Program-made: the position numbers and the translations under genes | Virus record (IMG/VR): IMGVR_UViG_3300046028_004516 | Location: 1 to 30,342 of that record | Length of the DNA stretch: 30,342 nt | Strand: one strand, 5' to 3' | From: a virus | The notes under the pieces: generated by a model | Seen by the model: only the letters and a program-made list of their open reading frames with translations | Told to the model about the DNA's origin: nothing | The model's database searches: none | Shown here: positions 16,056 to 23,277 of the stretch, piece by piece | Position numbering within the stretch: the first letter of the stretch is position 1 | Layout: each line of letters begins with the position of its first letter

Positions 16056-16508
16056 ATGGTTATTCACTTTGAATTGCATCCTTCATGGACTCAATCTCTA
16101 CTGTTTGGAGATGCCATCAAAGCTGGGGTATCCTTAGGGAAGGATAATCACTGGCATTACAACGGCATCACCGGATTGTATGTGGTTTCCAATGGTTTAA
16201 AGCTAACTTATTTCTACCTTTCGTCAGAACTTAGAGGCGGTTGGGGTTACGCAAGTTACGACTGGTTTACAAATACTTATTTGCCTGGTGTAACTCGTTA
16301 TATGCAGTTTCCAATTCCTAACCCTTTTGCGTTTAACGGTGGAAATCCAATCGATGGAAGCCCATTCTTTACATGGCCTCCAGCCGTAGTGCAATCCGGC
16401 ACCGTGGCGATTGATCTTTTCAAGATGGCTGGAACGCCTAACACCGCAGGCGTTCAGTACTCTTACGGATTCGCAAACTACACGATGGAACCTACAGCAA
16501 TACCCTAA
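16056..16508 (+). CDS. Paralogue of the preceding protein's C-terminal domain
   Basis: A 150-residue protein; the start at ATG 16056 (after AAAGGA) is preferred over the in-frame ATG 15978, which lies inside the preceding gene. It repeats the C-terminal domain of the previous protein: RGGWGYASYDWFTNTYLPG matches ARGWKYADYEMFSSYLG, and VAIDLFKMAG...YSYGFANYTMEP matches LYLQEVSLFRMEG...KGFANYYLENP. It is likely a free-standing accessory tip or decoration module. Function unknown. Confidence 0.65.
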   Translation: MVIHFELHPSWTQSLLFGDAIKAGVSLGKDNHWHYNGITGLYVVSNGLKLTYFYLSSELRGGWGYASYDWFTNTYLPGVTRYMQFPIPNPFAFNGGNPIDGSPFFTWPPAVVQSGTVAIDLFKMAGTPNTAGVQYSYGFANYTMEPTAIP

Positions 16509-16579
16509 AAGTGCGAGCGATTTGCATCGCCACACAAGCCAGATTAACCTCGGTAATATTCTTTTTTTCGGAGGTCATT

Positions 16580-16930
16580 ATGCCAGCAGGAATCTACAAC
16601 TTTGCGGCAGAACAAGGGGCAACCCTCGCCCGTACCATATTGTACACCGACGCTGACGAGGTCGAGACCGATCTGACAGGCTACACCGCAGCGATGCAGG
16701 TACGGCCAACCGCAGCAAGCGCAACCGTAACGCTGGAGCTCACCACCGAAAACACCCGAATCACGCTAGGCGGTGCCGCTGGAACTGTGGATTTATTGGT
16801 TGACGCTGCCACGATGGAAGCGATTACGCCTGGTAAATACTTCTACGATTTAGAACTCTACACCGGCTCAACGGTGATCAGACTCATCGAAGGCACCTTC
16901 ACCGTGAAAGCGGAGGTGACCCGTGCCTGA
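16580..16930 (+). CDS. Beta-rich tail/baseplate-associated protein
   Basis: A 116-residue protein; the start at ATG 16580 is chosen because CGGAGGT lies 7-8 nt upstream, while the in-frame ATG 16511 has none. It has a pattern often seen in phage and prophage tail regions: IYNFAAEQGATLARTILYTD, VETDLTGYTAAMQVRPTAAS, ITLGGAAGTVDLLVDAATME, and a GKYFYDLELYTGSTVIRLIE...TVKAEVTR ending. These proteins look like Ig-like beta sandwiches linked to baseplate or fibre proteins. It overlaps the next GTG start by 8 nt. Confidence 0.75.
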   Translation: MPAGIYNFAAEQGATLARTILYTDADEVETDLTGYTAAMQVRPTAASATVTLELTTENTRITLGGAAGTVDLLVDAATMEAITPGKYFYDLELYTGSTVIRLIEGTFTVKAEVTRA

Positions 16931-17162
16931 TATCGTAGTGGTCACAGAATCTGGCATCGTCACAGTTTCGCAAGGCGAGACGCTGGTGACCGTCTACGAT
17001 GGCCGTGGCCTGACAGGGCCAGCGGGTGCCGCTGGTTCTTCGACCCTCGATGGCCTTACCGACACCACCATTACTGGGGTGGCAGATGGTGACCTTTTAA
17101 AATACTCATCGGCTTCCACGCAGTGGGTCAACACCAACAAACTAGATGGTGGTAATTTCTGA
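16923..17162 (+). CDS. Small collagen-like fibre adaptor
   Basis: A 79-residue protein starting at GTG 16923 with a strong GGAGGTG 4 nt upstream. It has a beta-rich N-terminus, a short collagen-like run (GLTGPAGAAGS) and then LDGLTDTTITGVADGDLLKY, a fibre motif common in tail proteins. It ends with LDGGNF, the same sort of C-terminus (DGGTF) seen in the next gene. Likely a linker or adaptor in the fibre set. Confidence 0.68.
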   Translation: MPDIVVVTESGIVTVSQGETLVTVYDGRGLTGPAGAAGSSTLDGLTDTTITGVADGDLLKYSSASTQWVNTNKLDGGNF

Positions 17163-17191
17163 AGGTAACTTTTAACTAAGGACTTTTTATC

Positions 17192-18046
17192 ATGGCGAAC
17201 ACGATCCGAATCAAACGCAGAATAGGTGGCTCAACTGGCGCACCTACAACTTTGGGTTCAGCGGAGCTGGCCTTCAACGAGAACTCAGGCGGGAGGATTC
17301 TGTACTACGGTCTAGGTGATGACTCATTTGGGGTGGCAACATCCGTAATCGCAATCGGTGGCCCTGACTTCGCAGTAACAACCACCACAAATGCCAACAT
17401 GACTGGCCCGATAACATCAGTAGGGAACGCGACCTCGATCGCTTCGCAAACTGGCACAGGCACCACCTTCGTGATGAACACTTCGCCTACGCTGGTAACA
17501 CCAGCACTCGGCACGCCTTCCTCGGGAACGCTCACCAATTGCACCTTTCCCACCCTGAACCAGTCCACAACTGGCAACGCTGCAACAGTGACCACGAACG
17601 CTAACCTTACCGGAGTGATCACAAGCAGTGGCAATGCTACTGTAATTGCTAGCCAGACCGGAACCGGATCAAAGTTCGTAGTTGATACGAGTCCTACGCT
17701 TATCACTCCTGACATTGGAGTGGCGACTGGCACTAGCTTGGTTCTCAGTGGTGACCTAACCGTCAACGGCACGACCACCACGATCTCTAGTACCACCCTT
17801 GCAGTGGGTGATAAGAACATTGTTCTTGCTAGCGCATCCACTACCGATGCGGGTGCAGATGGTGGCGGTCTAACCTTGAAGGGTTTAACTGATCACACAT
17901 GGAACTGGGTAGATGCCACCGATGCCTGGACATCGAGCGAGCATATCAACATCGCAGCAGCGAAATCCTACTACATCAACGGAACTGTAGTCTTATCAGC
18001 AACCAGTCTAGGCAGTGGCATCATTATCGATGGCGGGACTTTCTAA
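17192..18046 (+). CDS. Repeat-rich tail fibre protein
   Basis: A 284-residue protein with an N-terminal MANTIRIKRRIGGSTGAPTT and GSAELAFNENSGGRILYYG, the pattern of the Mtd-type N-terminal fibre domain. Two long imperfect repeats follow (about residues 60-170): TNANMTGPITSVGNATSIAS and TNANLTGVITSSGNATVIAS, each followed by QTGTG...FV..TSPTL(V/I)TP. The strand motif LGTPSSGTLTNC is widespread in phage fibres. The C-terminal part (LSGDLTVNGTTTTISSTTLA...VGDKNIVLA) is a common trimeric-fibre segment. The role is host attachment or structural fibre. Confidence 0.78.
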   Translation: MANTIRIKRRIGGSTGAPTTLGSAELAFNENSGGRILYYGLGDDSFGVATSVIAIGGPDFAVTTTTNANMTGPITSVGNATSIASQTGTGTTFVMNTSPTLVTPALGTPSSGTLTNCTFPTLNQSTTGNAATVTTNANLTGVITSSGNATVIASQTGTGSKFVVDTSPTLITPDIGVATGTSLVLSGDLTVNGTTTTISSTTLAVGDKNIVLASASTTDAGADGGGLTLKGLTDHTWNWVDATDAWTSSEHINIAAAKSYYINGTVVLSATSLGSGIIIDGGTF

Positions 18047-18047
18047 C

Positions 18048-18329
18048 ATGGCTAATCTAATTAAGATTAAACAAAGCGCAGTAGCTGCAAAGGTGCCAAC
18101 CACAAGTGATCTCGCACTGGGTGAGCTTGGGGTTAATACCTACGATGGCAAGCTCTACACACGCAAGGATAACGGAACTCCCAGCATCATTCAGATTGGG
18201 GCATCCACAGTCACAGCTTTACCTGTCACGCTCTACAGCGGAGCCGTGACCAATGTCAGTATTTCAAATGGCTCGTTGCCTGTGCTTTTATTTGGTGGCG
18301 TTACCACCGTTAATGTAACCGTCACCTAG
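18048..18329 (+). CDS. Short fibre protein with Mtd-type N-terminal domain
   Basis: A 93-residue protein starting at ATG 18048, one base after the previous stop; the in-frame ATG 18015 lies within the preceding gene. MANLIKIKQSAVAAKVPTTS followed by DLALGELGVNTYDGKLYTRK is the classic N-terminal fibre domain that docks fibres onto the tail. It parallels the opening of the preceding protein, so the two likely share an ancestor. It is followed by a beta-rich C-terminus. Confidence 0.74.
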   Translation: MANLIKIKQSAVAAKVPTTSDLALGELGVNTYDGKLYTRKDNGTPSIIQIGASTVTALPVTLYSGAVTNVSISNGSLPVLLFGGVTTVNVTVT

Positions 18330-18337
18330 GAGAAAAC

Positions 18338-18973
18338 ATGGCAGCAAGATATCCATTAGTACTGAACACGACCACAGTGCAAGAACTGCAAAGCGGTGAC
18401 ACACTTTCGCTAACCTCACCAACTTTGGTGACTCCTGTTCTCGGTACACCTTCCAGCGGTACGCTCACCAGTTGCACCGGCTTGCCAATATCGACAGGAG
18501 TTTCTGGTCTTGGAACTAGCGTTGCAACTTTCTTGGCTACACCATCGAGCGCAAATCTTGCCTCATGCCTCACGGATGAAACTGGAAGCGGTGCAAATGT
18601 TTTCGCAACCTCGCCAACGCTCACAAGCGCAACGATCACCAGCCTCATCGAAACGAAAACCGCACCAACGATATCCAGCGGAACGCTCACGCTAAATTGT
18701 GCCCTTGGGAATGTGTTTCATGTCTCGCTGAATGCAGCCATCACGACACTGAACATTTCAAATATCCCGACCACCGGAAACGCATACGGAATAACACTGG
18801 CATTCACGATGGATGGAACGGCTAGGGCTGTGACTTGGGGTGCTGCAATTAAGTGGAGTGGTGGAACTGCCCCCACGCTGACTAGCACTAACGCAAAAGT
18901 TGACATCTTTGTGCTGACCACTTGGGATGGTGGCACGACTTGGTATGCAATGGTTGGAGGCCAAAATCACTAA
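18338..18973 (+). CDS. Tail fibre protein sharing the LGTPSSGTL motif
   Basis: A 211-residue protein with AGGAG before ATG 18338. Its N-terminal half contains TSPTLVTPVLGTPSSGTLTS and a second TSPTLTSATITS strand pair, matching the repeats of the fibre gene at 17192. The C-terminal domain (about 105-211) is a beta sandwich with TLNCALGNVFHVSLNAAITT, TGNAYGITLAFTMDGTARAV and TWDGGTTWYAMVGG, common at the ends of phage fibre and pilus-like proteins. Its stop overlaps the next gene's ATG (TAATG). Confidence 0.75.
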   Translation: MAARYPLVLNTTTVQELQSGDTLSLTSPTLVTPVLGTPSSGTLTSCTGLPISTGVSGLGTSVATFLATPSSANLASCLTDETGSGANVFATSPTLTSATITSLIETKTAPTISSGTLTLNCALGNVFHVSLNAAITTLNISNIPTTGNAYGITLAFTMDGTARAVTWGAAIKWSGGTAPTLTSTNAKVDIFVLTTWDGGTTWYAMVGGQNH

Positions 18974-19701
18974 TGCCAATTAATAGAAAAGTTATGGGTG
19001 TGAGTAGGGGCCGAGTGTTTACTGGTGCGTTGAGTGGAAGTACTACAATTGCTGCTGGTACAACACCAAGAGGCGTTTGCATTTCTGCGGATGGGAAGTC
19101 AGTCTACGCAGCTAGGTCTGGGAATATTCAAATCTTTGACCGCAACACCACCACTGGTGCATTGAGTGGGACTAGCACTATTGCTGGATCTTCACCTTAT
19201 GGAATCTGTATTTCCGCAGATGGATCGAGCGTTTACGCAACAAATTTCAATAGCAACACAGTCTCAATCTTTAGTAGAAATGTAAGCACAGGGGCACTCT
19301 CTGGAACAAGCACCATTGCTACAGGAAGTGTCCCTAGGTCTATTTGCATTTCCGCAAATGGAGCGAGCGTTTACACGGCTAATTATTCGGGTGGCACTGT
19401 TTCCATCTTTGATCGCAACACATCGACAGGGGCACTCTCTGGAACTAGCACCATTGCTGCATTGTATCCTTATGGCATCTGCATTGCAGCAGATGGTGTA
19501 AGCGTTTACACCGCCAACCTAGGCAATGCAACTGTTGGTATTTATACAAGAAACACTGGAACAGGTGCACTCTCTGGAACTAGTACCATTGCTGCTGGAG
19601 ATGAACCTTTTGGTATTTGTATTGCAGCAGACGGCACTAATGTTTACTCAACTGGCAGCGGTTCTGGATCAAATAAAGTACACATCTTTACTCGGAGCTA
19701 A
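18973..19701 (+). CDS. YVTN/lactonase-type beta-propeller protein in the tail module
   Basis: A 242-residue protein; the start at ATG 18973 (TAATG overlap) is preferred to an in-frame upstream ATG at 18922. Apart from about 17 N-terminal residues it consists of five tandem repeats of 44-46 residues, each with the consensus TGALSGTSTIAxGxxPxGIC followed by I(S/A)ADGxSVYxxN and a (T)VxIFxRN strand. This is the pattern of YVTN-family beta-propeller blades. Five blades are few but possible for a closed propeller. Its place among fibre genes suggests a carbohydrate- or receptor-binding tip; enzymatic activity is not indicated. Function is inferred. Confidence 0.78.
   Translation: MPINRKVMGVSRGRVFTGALSGSTTIAAGTTPRGVCISADGKSVYAARSGNIQIFDRNTTTGALSGTSTIAGSSPYGICISADGSSVYATNFNSNTVSIFSRNVSTGALSGTSTIATGSVPRSICISANGASVYTANYSGGTVSIFDRNTSTGALSGTSTIAALYPYGICIAADGVSVYTANLGNATVGIYTRNTGTGALSGTSTIAAGDEPFGICIAADGTNVYSTGSGSGSNKVHIFTRS
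19024..19701 (+). repeat. Five tandem repeats of 132-138 bp encoding propeller blades
   Basis: The core GG(T/G)GCACTCTCTGGAAC recurs at 19024, 19156, 19291, 19429 and 19564, spaced 132, 135, 138 and 135 bp, all multiples of three. The DNA is most alike in copies 3-5, suggesting recent duplication or gene conversion. Confidence 0.9.
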
Positions 19702-19707
19702 CCAATC

Positions 19708-20067
19708 ATGCAGTACGCAAAAATAAACGGTGACACGATCTTAGAGTTTCCATCCTATCCACACACCAACCACCCGCAGACTAGCTTTGGCGATGGCTGG
19801 CAGGGTGGCGAGATTGAAGGCAGCACCTATGTGCTTGTGGAAATTGAAGACACACCAGCCACCGACTACCTCACGCAAGACACAGAAGTTGAACCACCGA
19901 AAAAGGTGAAGGGCAAATGGTCAGTGAAAACCAAGGTGAAGGATATCAGCATTGAGGAAAAGGCGAAACGCAAAGCCGATAAGCAACAGCGTGACGCAGA
20001 GCAAGAAGATAACTTTCTCAGCAAAGCAGAAATTAAAGCGATCAGAAAATTACTTAAGGCGCAGTAA
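19708..20067 (+). CDS. Probable tail fibre assembly-like protein
   Basis: A 119-residue protein. The opening MQYAKINGDTILEFPSYPHT followed by NHPQTSFGDGW resembles the start of small phage proteins found beside fibres (a YAKI..GxIxxYP...NPxTSF pattern). The C-terminal half is strongly charged (EEKAKRKADKQQRDAEQEDN) and probably helical. GGAG lies upstream. A role as fibre chaperone or assembly factor is inferred from position and the N-terminal pattern. Confidence 0.6.
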   Translation: MQYAKINGDTILEFPSYPHTNHPQTSFGDGWQGGEIEGSTYVLVEIEDTPATDYLTQDTEVEPPKKVKGKWSVKTKVKDISIEEKAKRKADKQQRDAEQEDNFLSKAEIKAIRKLLKAQ

Positions 20068-20079
20068 CCCGAAAGGCCC

Positions 20080-21597
20080 ATGATGAACCTCTTCCTATGG
20101 CTCTTGCTCTTCAATCAGATCGAGGCAACCTCCGTTGAGGGTGGTCGCACCTCTCCCGATGGCGCTGAAGAAATTCAAATTGACTTGCCCGGATCGCAAC
20201 AAATGAAGAACACCGGAGGCCGTGACGGCGCGGGCCTTTGCGTCTTCACCAGCATTGAGCACGCAGGCAGGTGGCAAAATGTGGATAGCATCCTCGGACT
20301 CCAGCAAAAAATGACACGGGAACAGGGTGGTGGCTATCCTTCCAAGGTCGAGAAGATGCTCGCCAAGTATTGCGACGGCGCACAATACCTGCAATACGAA
20401 GGAAGCGACCCCGCACTGATCAAGCTCGCACTCACCACCGGCAGAATGCCGTCAGTCACTTACGGCTACTCGCCCAGGTACACAGGCAAGATCGCGCATA
20501 TGGTCAACGCGGTACACCTCACAGAAAAATGGGCAGCGATCCTTGATAACAACTTCCCCGGCGAAACCAAGTACGAATGGATGAGCCCCGCAGAGTTCAA
20601 GAAACGCTGGGTCTCGGGTGGTGGTGGCTGGGCAGTGGTCGTGATCGCTCCCCCGCCTCCTCCTATGCCAGTCAACGAAAGCGAACCCGTCAAAGTCTAC
20701 GGTCAGAAATGGGGCACACCCTCGAGCGCTGCGGTCGTAGCGCCCTATGAGTGGAAAGTTATCGATGCCAACCAGATTGCACTCTACAGCGCAGGCAAGC
20801 AACTCGGCGTCTGGATCATGGCCCGCCAGTGCTACCGGGAACTATTACCCGATGGCAACTGGTCATCAGACCAGGAGCTCGCCCCGTTCGCACCACCCGC
20901 ATCGCACCTCATCAAAGTCATCGAGCAACAGGAGCAAAACTTCGGACTCGATCGCTCACGCATCGACTCAGGCGTTGAAAAGTTCTGGCTCGGTGGTCGA
21001 GAGGTTACCCGCAAACAAGCCTACAGCGCTATTGAGGGCAAGGGCAAAGACCTCATCGATGACCGGGAGAAATTGCGTCTAACTGTAATTGGGACGCCGT
21101 CTGAATGCAAGGCAGTGATCGCAGATCTCGAAAGCAACCCTGCACTGAGTGTGTTTGCTGACACCCTCTTGGTGCAAGCTTACCGACCCGATAACTGGGC
21201 AGTCAGGGAACTCGGGTTCCTTCCCGGTACACCTCGCATTATGGTGCAGGGTGGCCCAGATTCACGGGGCGCGGGCAAGGTGCTTCATAGTCAACCCGAT
21301 TACAATGGCGGGGCTAATGCCCTTGCGGATGCCCTCAGACGGGTAAGGCCTGACTACGATCCCAACAAGGATCTGGACAAACGAAAAGCCCCCGCAAAGC
21401 CCACGGCACCGGATGCGGGAAACAGCACCATCGCACTCGTTGTGATGCTGTTGGCAGGCGGTTTAACCGTGGCGGGTTTCCCTGCGTTGGCAGCGCTAGT
21501 GCGCATCGGTGGCACGATGTTCGCACCCAAGCCTGCCGAGGTCGTGGTGGAAACTGTAAAGAGGAAAGCCGTAAAGCCAAGAAAGAAAAAGGTTTAG
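20080..21597 (+). CDS. Secreted, membrane-anchored papain-like cysteine peptidase with thioredoxin-like region
   Basis: Candidate lysis or wall-acting enzyme. Its 505 residues begin with a short hydrophobic N-terminus (MMNLFLWLLLF, signal-like). A papain/C39-like peptidase domain follows: Cys54 in GLCVFTSIEHAGRW, His140/His146 in AHMVNAVHL, and Asp/Asn156-158 in ILDNNFPGE. A Pro-rich linker lies near residue 193. A region around 333-420 has a thioredoxin-like look (LRLTVIGTPSECKAVIADLE ... PRIMVQGG), ending in RPDYDPNKD. A C-terminal hydrophobic helix (about 446-475) and a Lys/Arg tail complete it. It precedes a holin-like gene. Endolysin function is inferred; exclusion or processing of host proteins is possible. 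Start 20080 or 20083. Confidence 0.72.
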   Translation: MMNLFLWLLLFNQIEATSVEGGRTSPDGAEEIQIDLPGSQQMKNTGGRDGAGLCVFTSIEHAGRWQNVDSILGLQQKMTREQGGGYPSKVEKMLAKYCDGAQYLQYEGSDPALIKLALTTGRMPSVTYGYSPRYTGKIAHMVNAVHLTEKWAAILDNNFPGETKYEWMSPAEFKKRWVSGGGGWAVVVIAPPPPPMPVNESEPVKVYGQKWGTPSSAAVVAPYEWKVIDANQIALYSAGKQLGVWIMARQCYRELLPDGNWSSDQELAPFAPPASHLIKVIEQQEQNFGLDRSRIDSGVEKFWLGGREVTRKQAYSAIEGKGKDLIDDREKLRLTVIGTPSECKAVIADLESNPALSVFADTLLVQAYRPDNWAVRELGFLPGTPRIMVQGGPDSRGAGKVLHSQPDYNGGANALADALRRVRPDYDPNKDLDKRKAPAKPTAPDAGNSTIALVVMLLAGGLTVAGFPALAALVRIGGTMFAPKPAEVVVETVKRKAVKPRKKKV

Positions 21598-21669
21598 CGA
21601 AAAGTTATTACGAGGCGGTTGATAAATGGAAATTCCGAGGGACGATGAACGAATAATAAGGAGTGCCTC

Positions 21670-21891
21670 ATGGATAAGTTAAAGTCAGGTTGGAAGACTT
21701 CAGAGTTCTGGACAACCCTTGTGCTCCAAGGTGTGAGTCTCGCGGTGATCGTGGGCATGGTCAATAGTACCGAGAGTGCAACGCTCACGGATTCGCTGAC
21801 TAAAATGGTCACCGCCATTTTTACCCTAGCCATTTCTGGCGGGACTACTCTTGCCTATATCAAGAGTCGATTCGATCTAAAAAACAAATGA
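21670..21891 (+). CDS. Holin-like small membrane protein
   Basis: A 73-residue protein with AAGGAG upstream of ATG 21670. Two hydrophobic helices are visible, about residues 14-31 (FWTTLVLQGVSLAVIVGM) and 45-63 (KMVTAIFTLAISGGTTLAYI), and it ends in a basic tail (KSRFDLKNK). Size, topology and placement after the candidate peptidase fit a holin. Holins are poorly conserved, so this rests on topology and context. The stop overlaps a tiny downstream ORF as ATGA. Confidence 0.65.
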   Translation: MDKLKSGWKTSEFWTTLVLQGVSLAVIVGMVNSTESATLTDSLTKMVTAIFTLAISGGTTLAYIKSRFDLKNK

Positions 21892-22037
21892 CTACCTTCC
21901 ACAGGGTCATCACTGGGATGCTCGTCGCGTGGTGCCTCTGGTTCACCCTCTATGGTGGTTGCCACTGCTACGCCGATCGACCTTTCCTCAAATTGGCAAA
22001 GCTCCTCCTCTGGCTCCTCGGGTCTTTCGCTCTCTAG
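21888..22037 (+). CDS. Tiny membrane protein translationally coupled to the holin-like gene
   Basis: A 49-residue ORF starting by ATGA overlap at 21888 and ending at TAG 22035-22037. The sequence has two hydrophobic stretches (GMLVAWCLWFTLYGG and FLKLAKLLLWLLGSFAL) separated by CHCYADRP. No family is recognised. It could be an antiholin, a second holin or an accessory lysis protein. Its location in the lysis region and the coupling favour a real gene, though its short length leaves doubt. Confidence 0.45.
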   Translation: MTTFHRVITGMLVAWCLWFTLYGGCHCYADRPFLKLAKLLLWLLGSFAL

Positions 22038-22050
22038 ACAGGGAACACAC

Positions 22051-22401
22051 ATGGAAGAAGACCCTTGGTTGAAACACTTAGAGCAATGCTACAGCGACCG
22101 TGATAACGGAGCCAAAGCCAGCGATCCCGAAGACTTGCGCACGCTGATGCTACGGAGGTTAGTGATCACCTTCGGCGTCGACAGTGATTATGTCAACTCC
22201 CTCATGCCGTTACTGATCCAGCAGTTCGTCATTGAATATGCGAGACACGGCTCGAGCAAGAAGTGCTTTGAATCCCTCGATGATAACTTCATCGACTTGA
22301 GCGACCCAAGATTCCAAGTCAAGTTAAAGAAGATCAGACGGGGCAGGGGAAACGACCCTTACGAAATACCACCAAAAACCAAAGGCAAACTGGATGGCTG
22401 A
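22051..22401 (+). CDS. Hypothetical acidic/helical phage protein
   Basis: A 116-residue protein of no recognised family. The start is taken at ATG 22051 (GGGA upstream); the in-frame ATG 21952 would add a Ser-rich stretch that lies antiphase over the tiny membrane ORF. Predicted helical: DPEDLRTLMLRRLVITFGVD, MPLLIQQFVIEYARHGSSKK, then a basic C-terminus (KVKLKKIRRGRGN-like). It overlaps the next gene by 8 nt. Confidence 0.65.
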   Translation: MEEDPWLKHLEQCYSDRDNGAKASDPEDLRTLMLRRLVITFGVDSDYVNSLMPLLIQQFVIEYARHGSSKKCFESLDDNFIDLSDPRFQVKLKKIRRGRGNDPYEIPPKTKGKLDG

Positions 22402-22849
22402 GATTACCTGCATCACCTGCGGAGAACGCAAACCACACCGAGCCAAGGGGCTTTGCATCAAGTGCTACGATCGCATACCCAGAAGGCTGATAACCTGCAT
22501 CTCATGCGGCGAGCGCAAGCCACACGAGGCGAGGCAACTCTGCCGCCAATGCTATAAGAGCACGGGGCCCGACACGCCGAAGATGTCGCACTCGCTCGGG
22601 TGCGTGAAAGCGGAAGAGGAAAACAAGCGCGACTCACTGCGGGTGCCACCGCTTGGGCCTACGCTAGCACGACCGGGCAGCGAGGAAAAGATTCAAGTCC
22701 TCATCGCCAGGCACACCCGCTTTGAAACACTCTATCACCCCAACGACTGCGTGATCCCGAAGGAGCTTGAAGGTGGTGGCAGCAAGCGCATCGATGGCGG
22801 CTGGCATAACGGGGCAACCATCTTTCACACACCCGATCTCGATGACTAG
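22394..22849 (+). CDS. Tandem zinc-ribbon protein
   Basis: A 151-residue protein with two near-identical zinc-binding modules 29 residues apart: CITCGERKPHRAKGLCIKCY (Cys6, 9, 21, 24) and CISCGERKPHEARQLCRQCY (Cys35, 38, 50, 53). The remainder has no recognised domain; it includes IQVLIARHTRFETLYHPNDC. Possible nucleic-acid or protein binding. A single copy of the same ribbon type occurs in the early gene at 26544. It overlaps both neighbours (22394-22401 and 22842-22849). Confidence 0.7.
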   Translation: MAEITCITCGERKPHRAKGLCIKCYDRIPRRLITCISCGERKPHEARQLCRQCYKSTGPDTPKMSHSLGCVKAEEENKRDSLRVPPLGPTLARPGSEEKIQVLIARHTRFETLYHPNDCVIPKELEGGGSKRIDGGWHNGATIFHTPDLDD

Positions 22850-23072
22850 CCAGACCCGGCGAATGTCCCTGGTCGAATCTATTGCGAACACCGCAGCTGG
22901 CTTTCTTGTTTCCTTGCTCATCCAGATTTCACTCTTCTCAATCATGGGAATCGAAACCACGACGACGCAGAACCTGACCATGAGTGGGGTGTTTACCTTG
23001 GCCAGCTTGGTGCGTGGCTACCTCATGCGGAGGCTCTTTATATGGTGGCAAAGTGGTACAACATTTTTTTAG
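22842..23072 (+). CDS. DUF7220-like small membrane protein
   Basis: A 76-residue protein; the start at ATG 22842, overlapping the previous stop by 8 nt, is preferred to the in-frame ATG 22767. The pattern RRMSLVESIANTAAGFLVSL then LIQISLFSIMGI and FTLASLVRGYLMRRLFIWW is that of a small phage protein with two hydrophobic helices (about 17-33 and 46-60), which I match to DUF7220. Family function is unknown; a membrane role is likely. It ends just before the attachment region. Confidence 0.72.
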   Translation: MTSQTRRMSLVESIANTAAGFLVSLLIQISLFSIMGIETTTTQNLTMSGVFTLASLVRGYLMRRLFIWWQSGTTFF

Positions 23073-23277
23073 AAATCATGCGTATTCCTGCATAATAATG
23101 CATAAGAAGTTTAACGGATTTTAAAAAATTAGCGATGATAATACGCTATCAGAATAGGGCTTTGCTGCTCTTCCATATTTCCGGTTGGGGTGGAAGAGGT
23201 CGCAGGTTCAAATCCTGTATCCCCGACCTTGTTTTTGATAGAAAAGTGATTTTGGGAAAGTTGTACTGTACAACATT
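23056..23277 (+). repeat. 10-bp direct repeats flanking the attachment core
   Basis: GTACAACATT occurs at 23056-23065 and again at 23268-23277, in the same orientation on either side of the tRNA-like core. They may be integrase arm-type binding sites. Between them, 23073-23180 is AT-rich with two copies of TGCATAA and no ORF. Confidence 0.45.
23183..23228 (+). other. attP-like core: 3' half of tRNA-Pro(GGG)
   Basis: From the anticodon loop on, the sequence fits a tRNA exactly: loop TTGGGGT (23185-23191, anticodon GGG), 3' anticodon stem GGAAG, variable loop AGGTC, T-stem and loop GCAGG-TTCAAAT-CCTGT, acceptor strand ATCCCCG, discriminator A, then CC. The matching 5' anticodon stem CTTCC is absent directly before the loop, so this is not a complete tRNA gene. 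Partial tRNA 3' ends beside a tyrosine integrase are typical attachment cores. The host site would be a tRNA-Pro(GGG) gene. Confidence 0.82.

Noticed and set aside
17305-17841. 178-residue minus-strand ORF
   Set aside because: Val/Thr-rich antisense shadow of the repeat-rich fibre gene.
19024-19701. CRISPR-like array
   Set aside because: Repeats of 132-138 bp are in-frame protein repeats with no spacers.
23183-23228. Complete tRNA gene
   Set aside because: Only the 3' half is present; the 5' anticodon stem, D-arm and 5' acceptor strand are absent.
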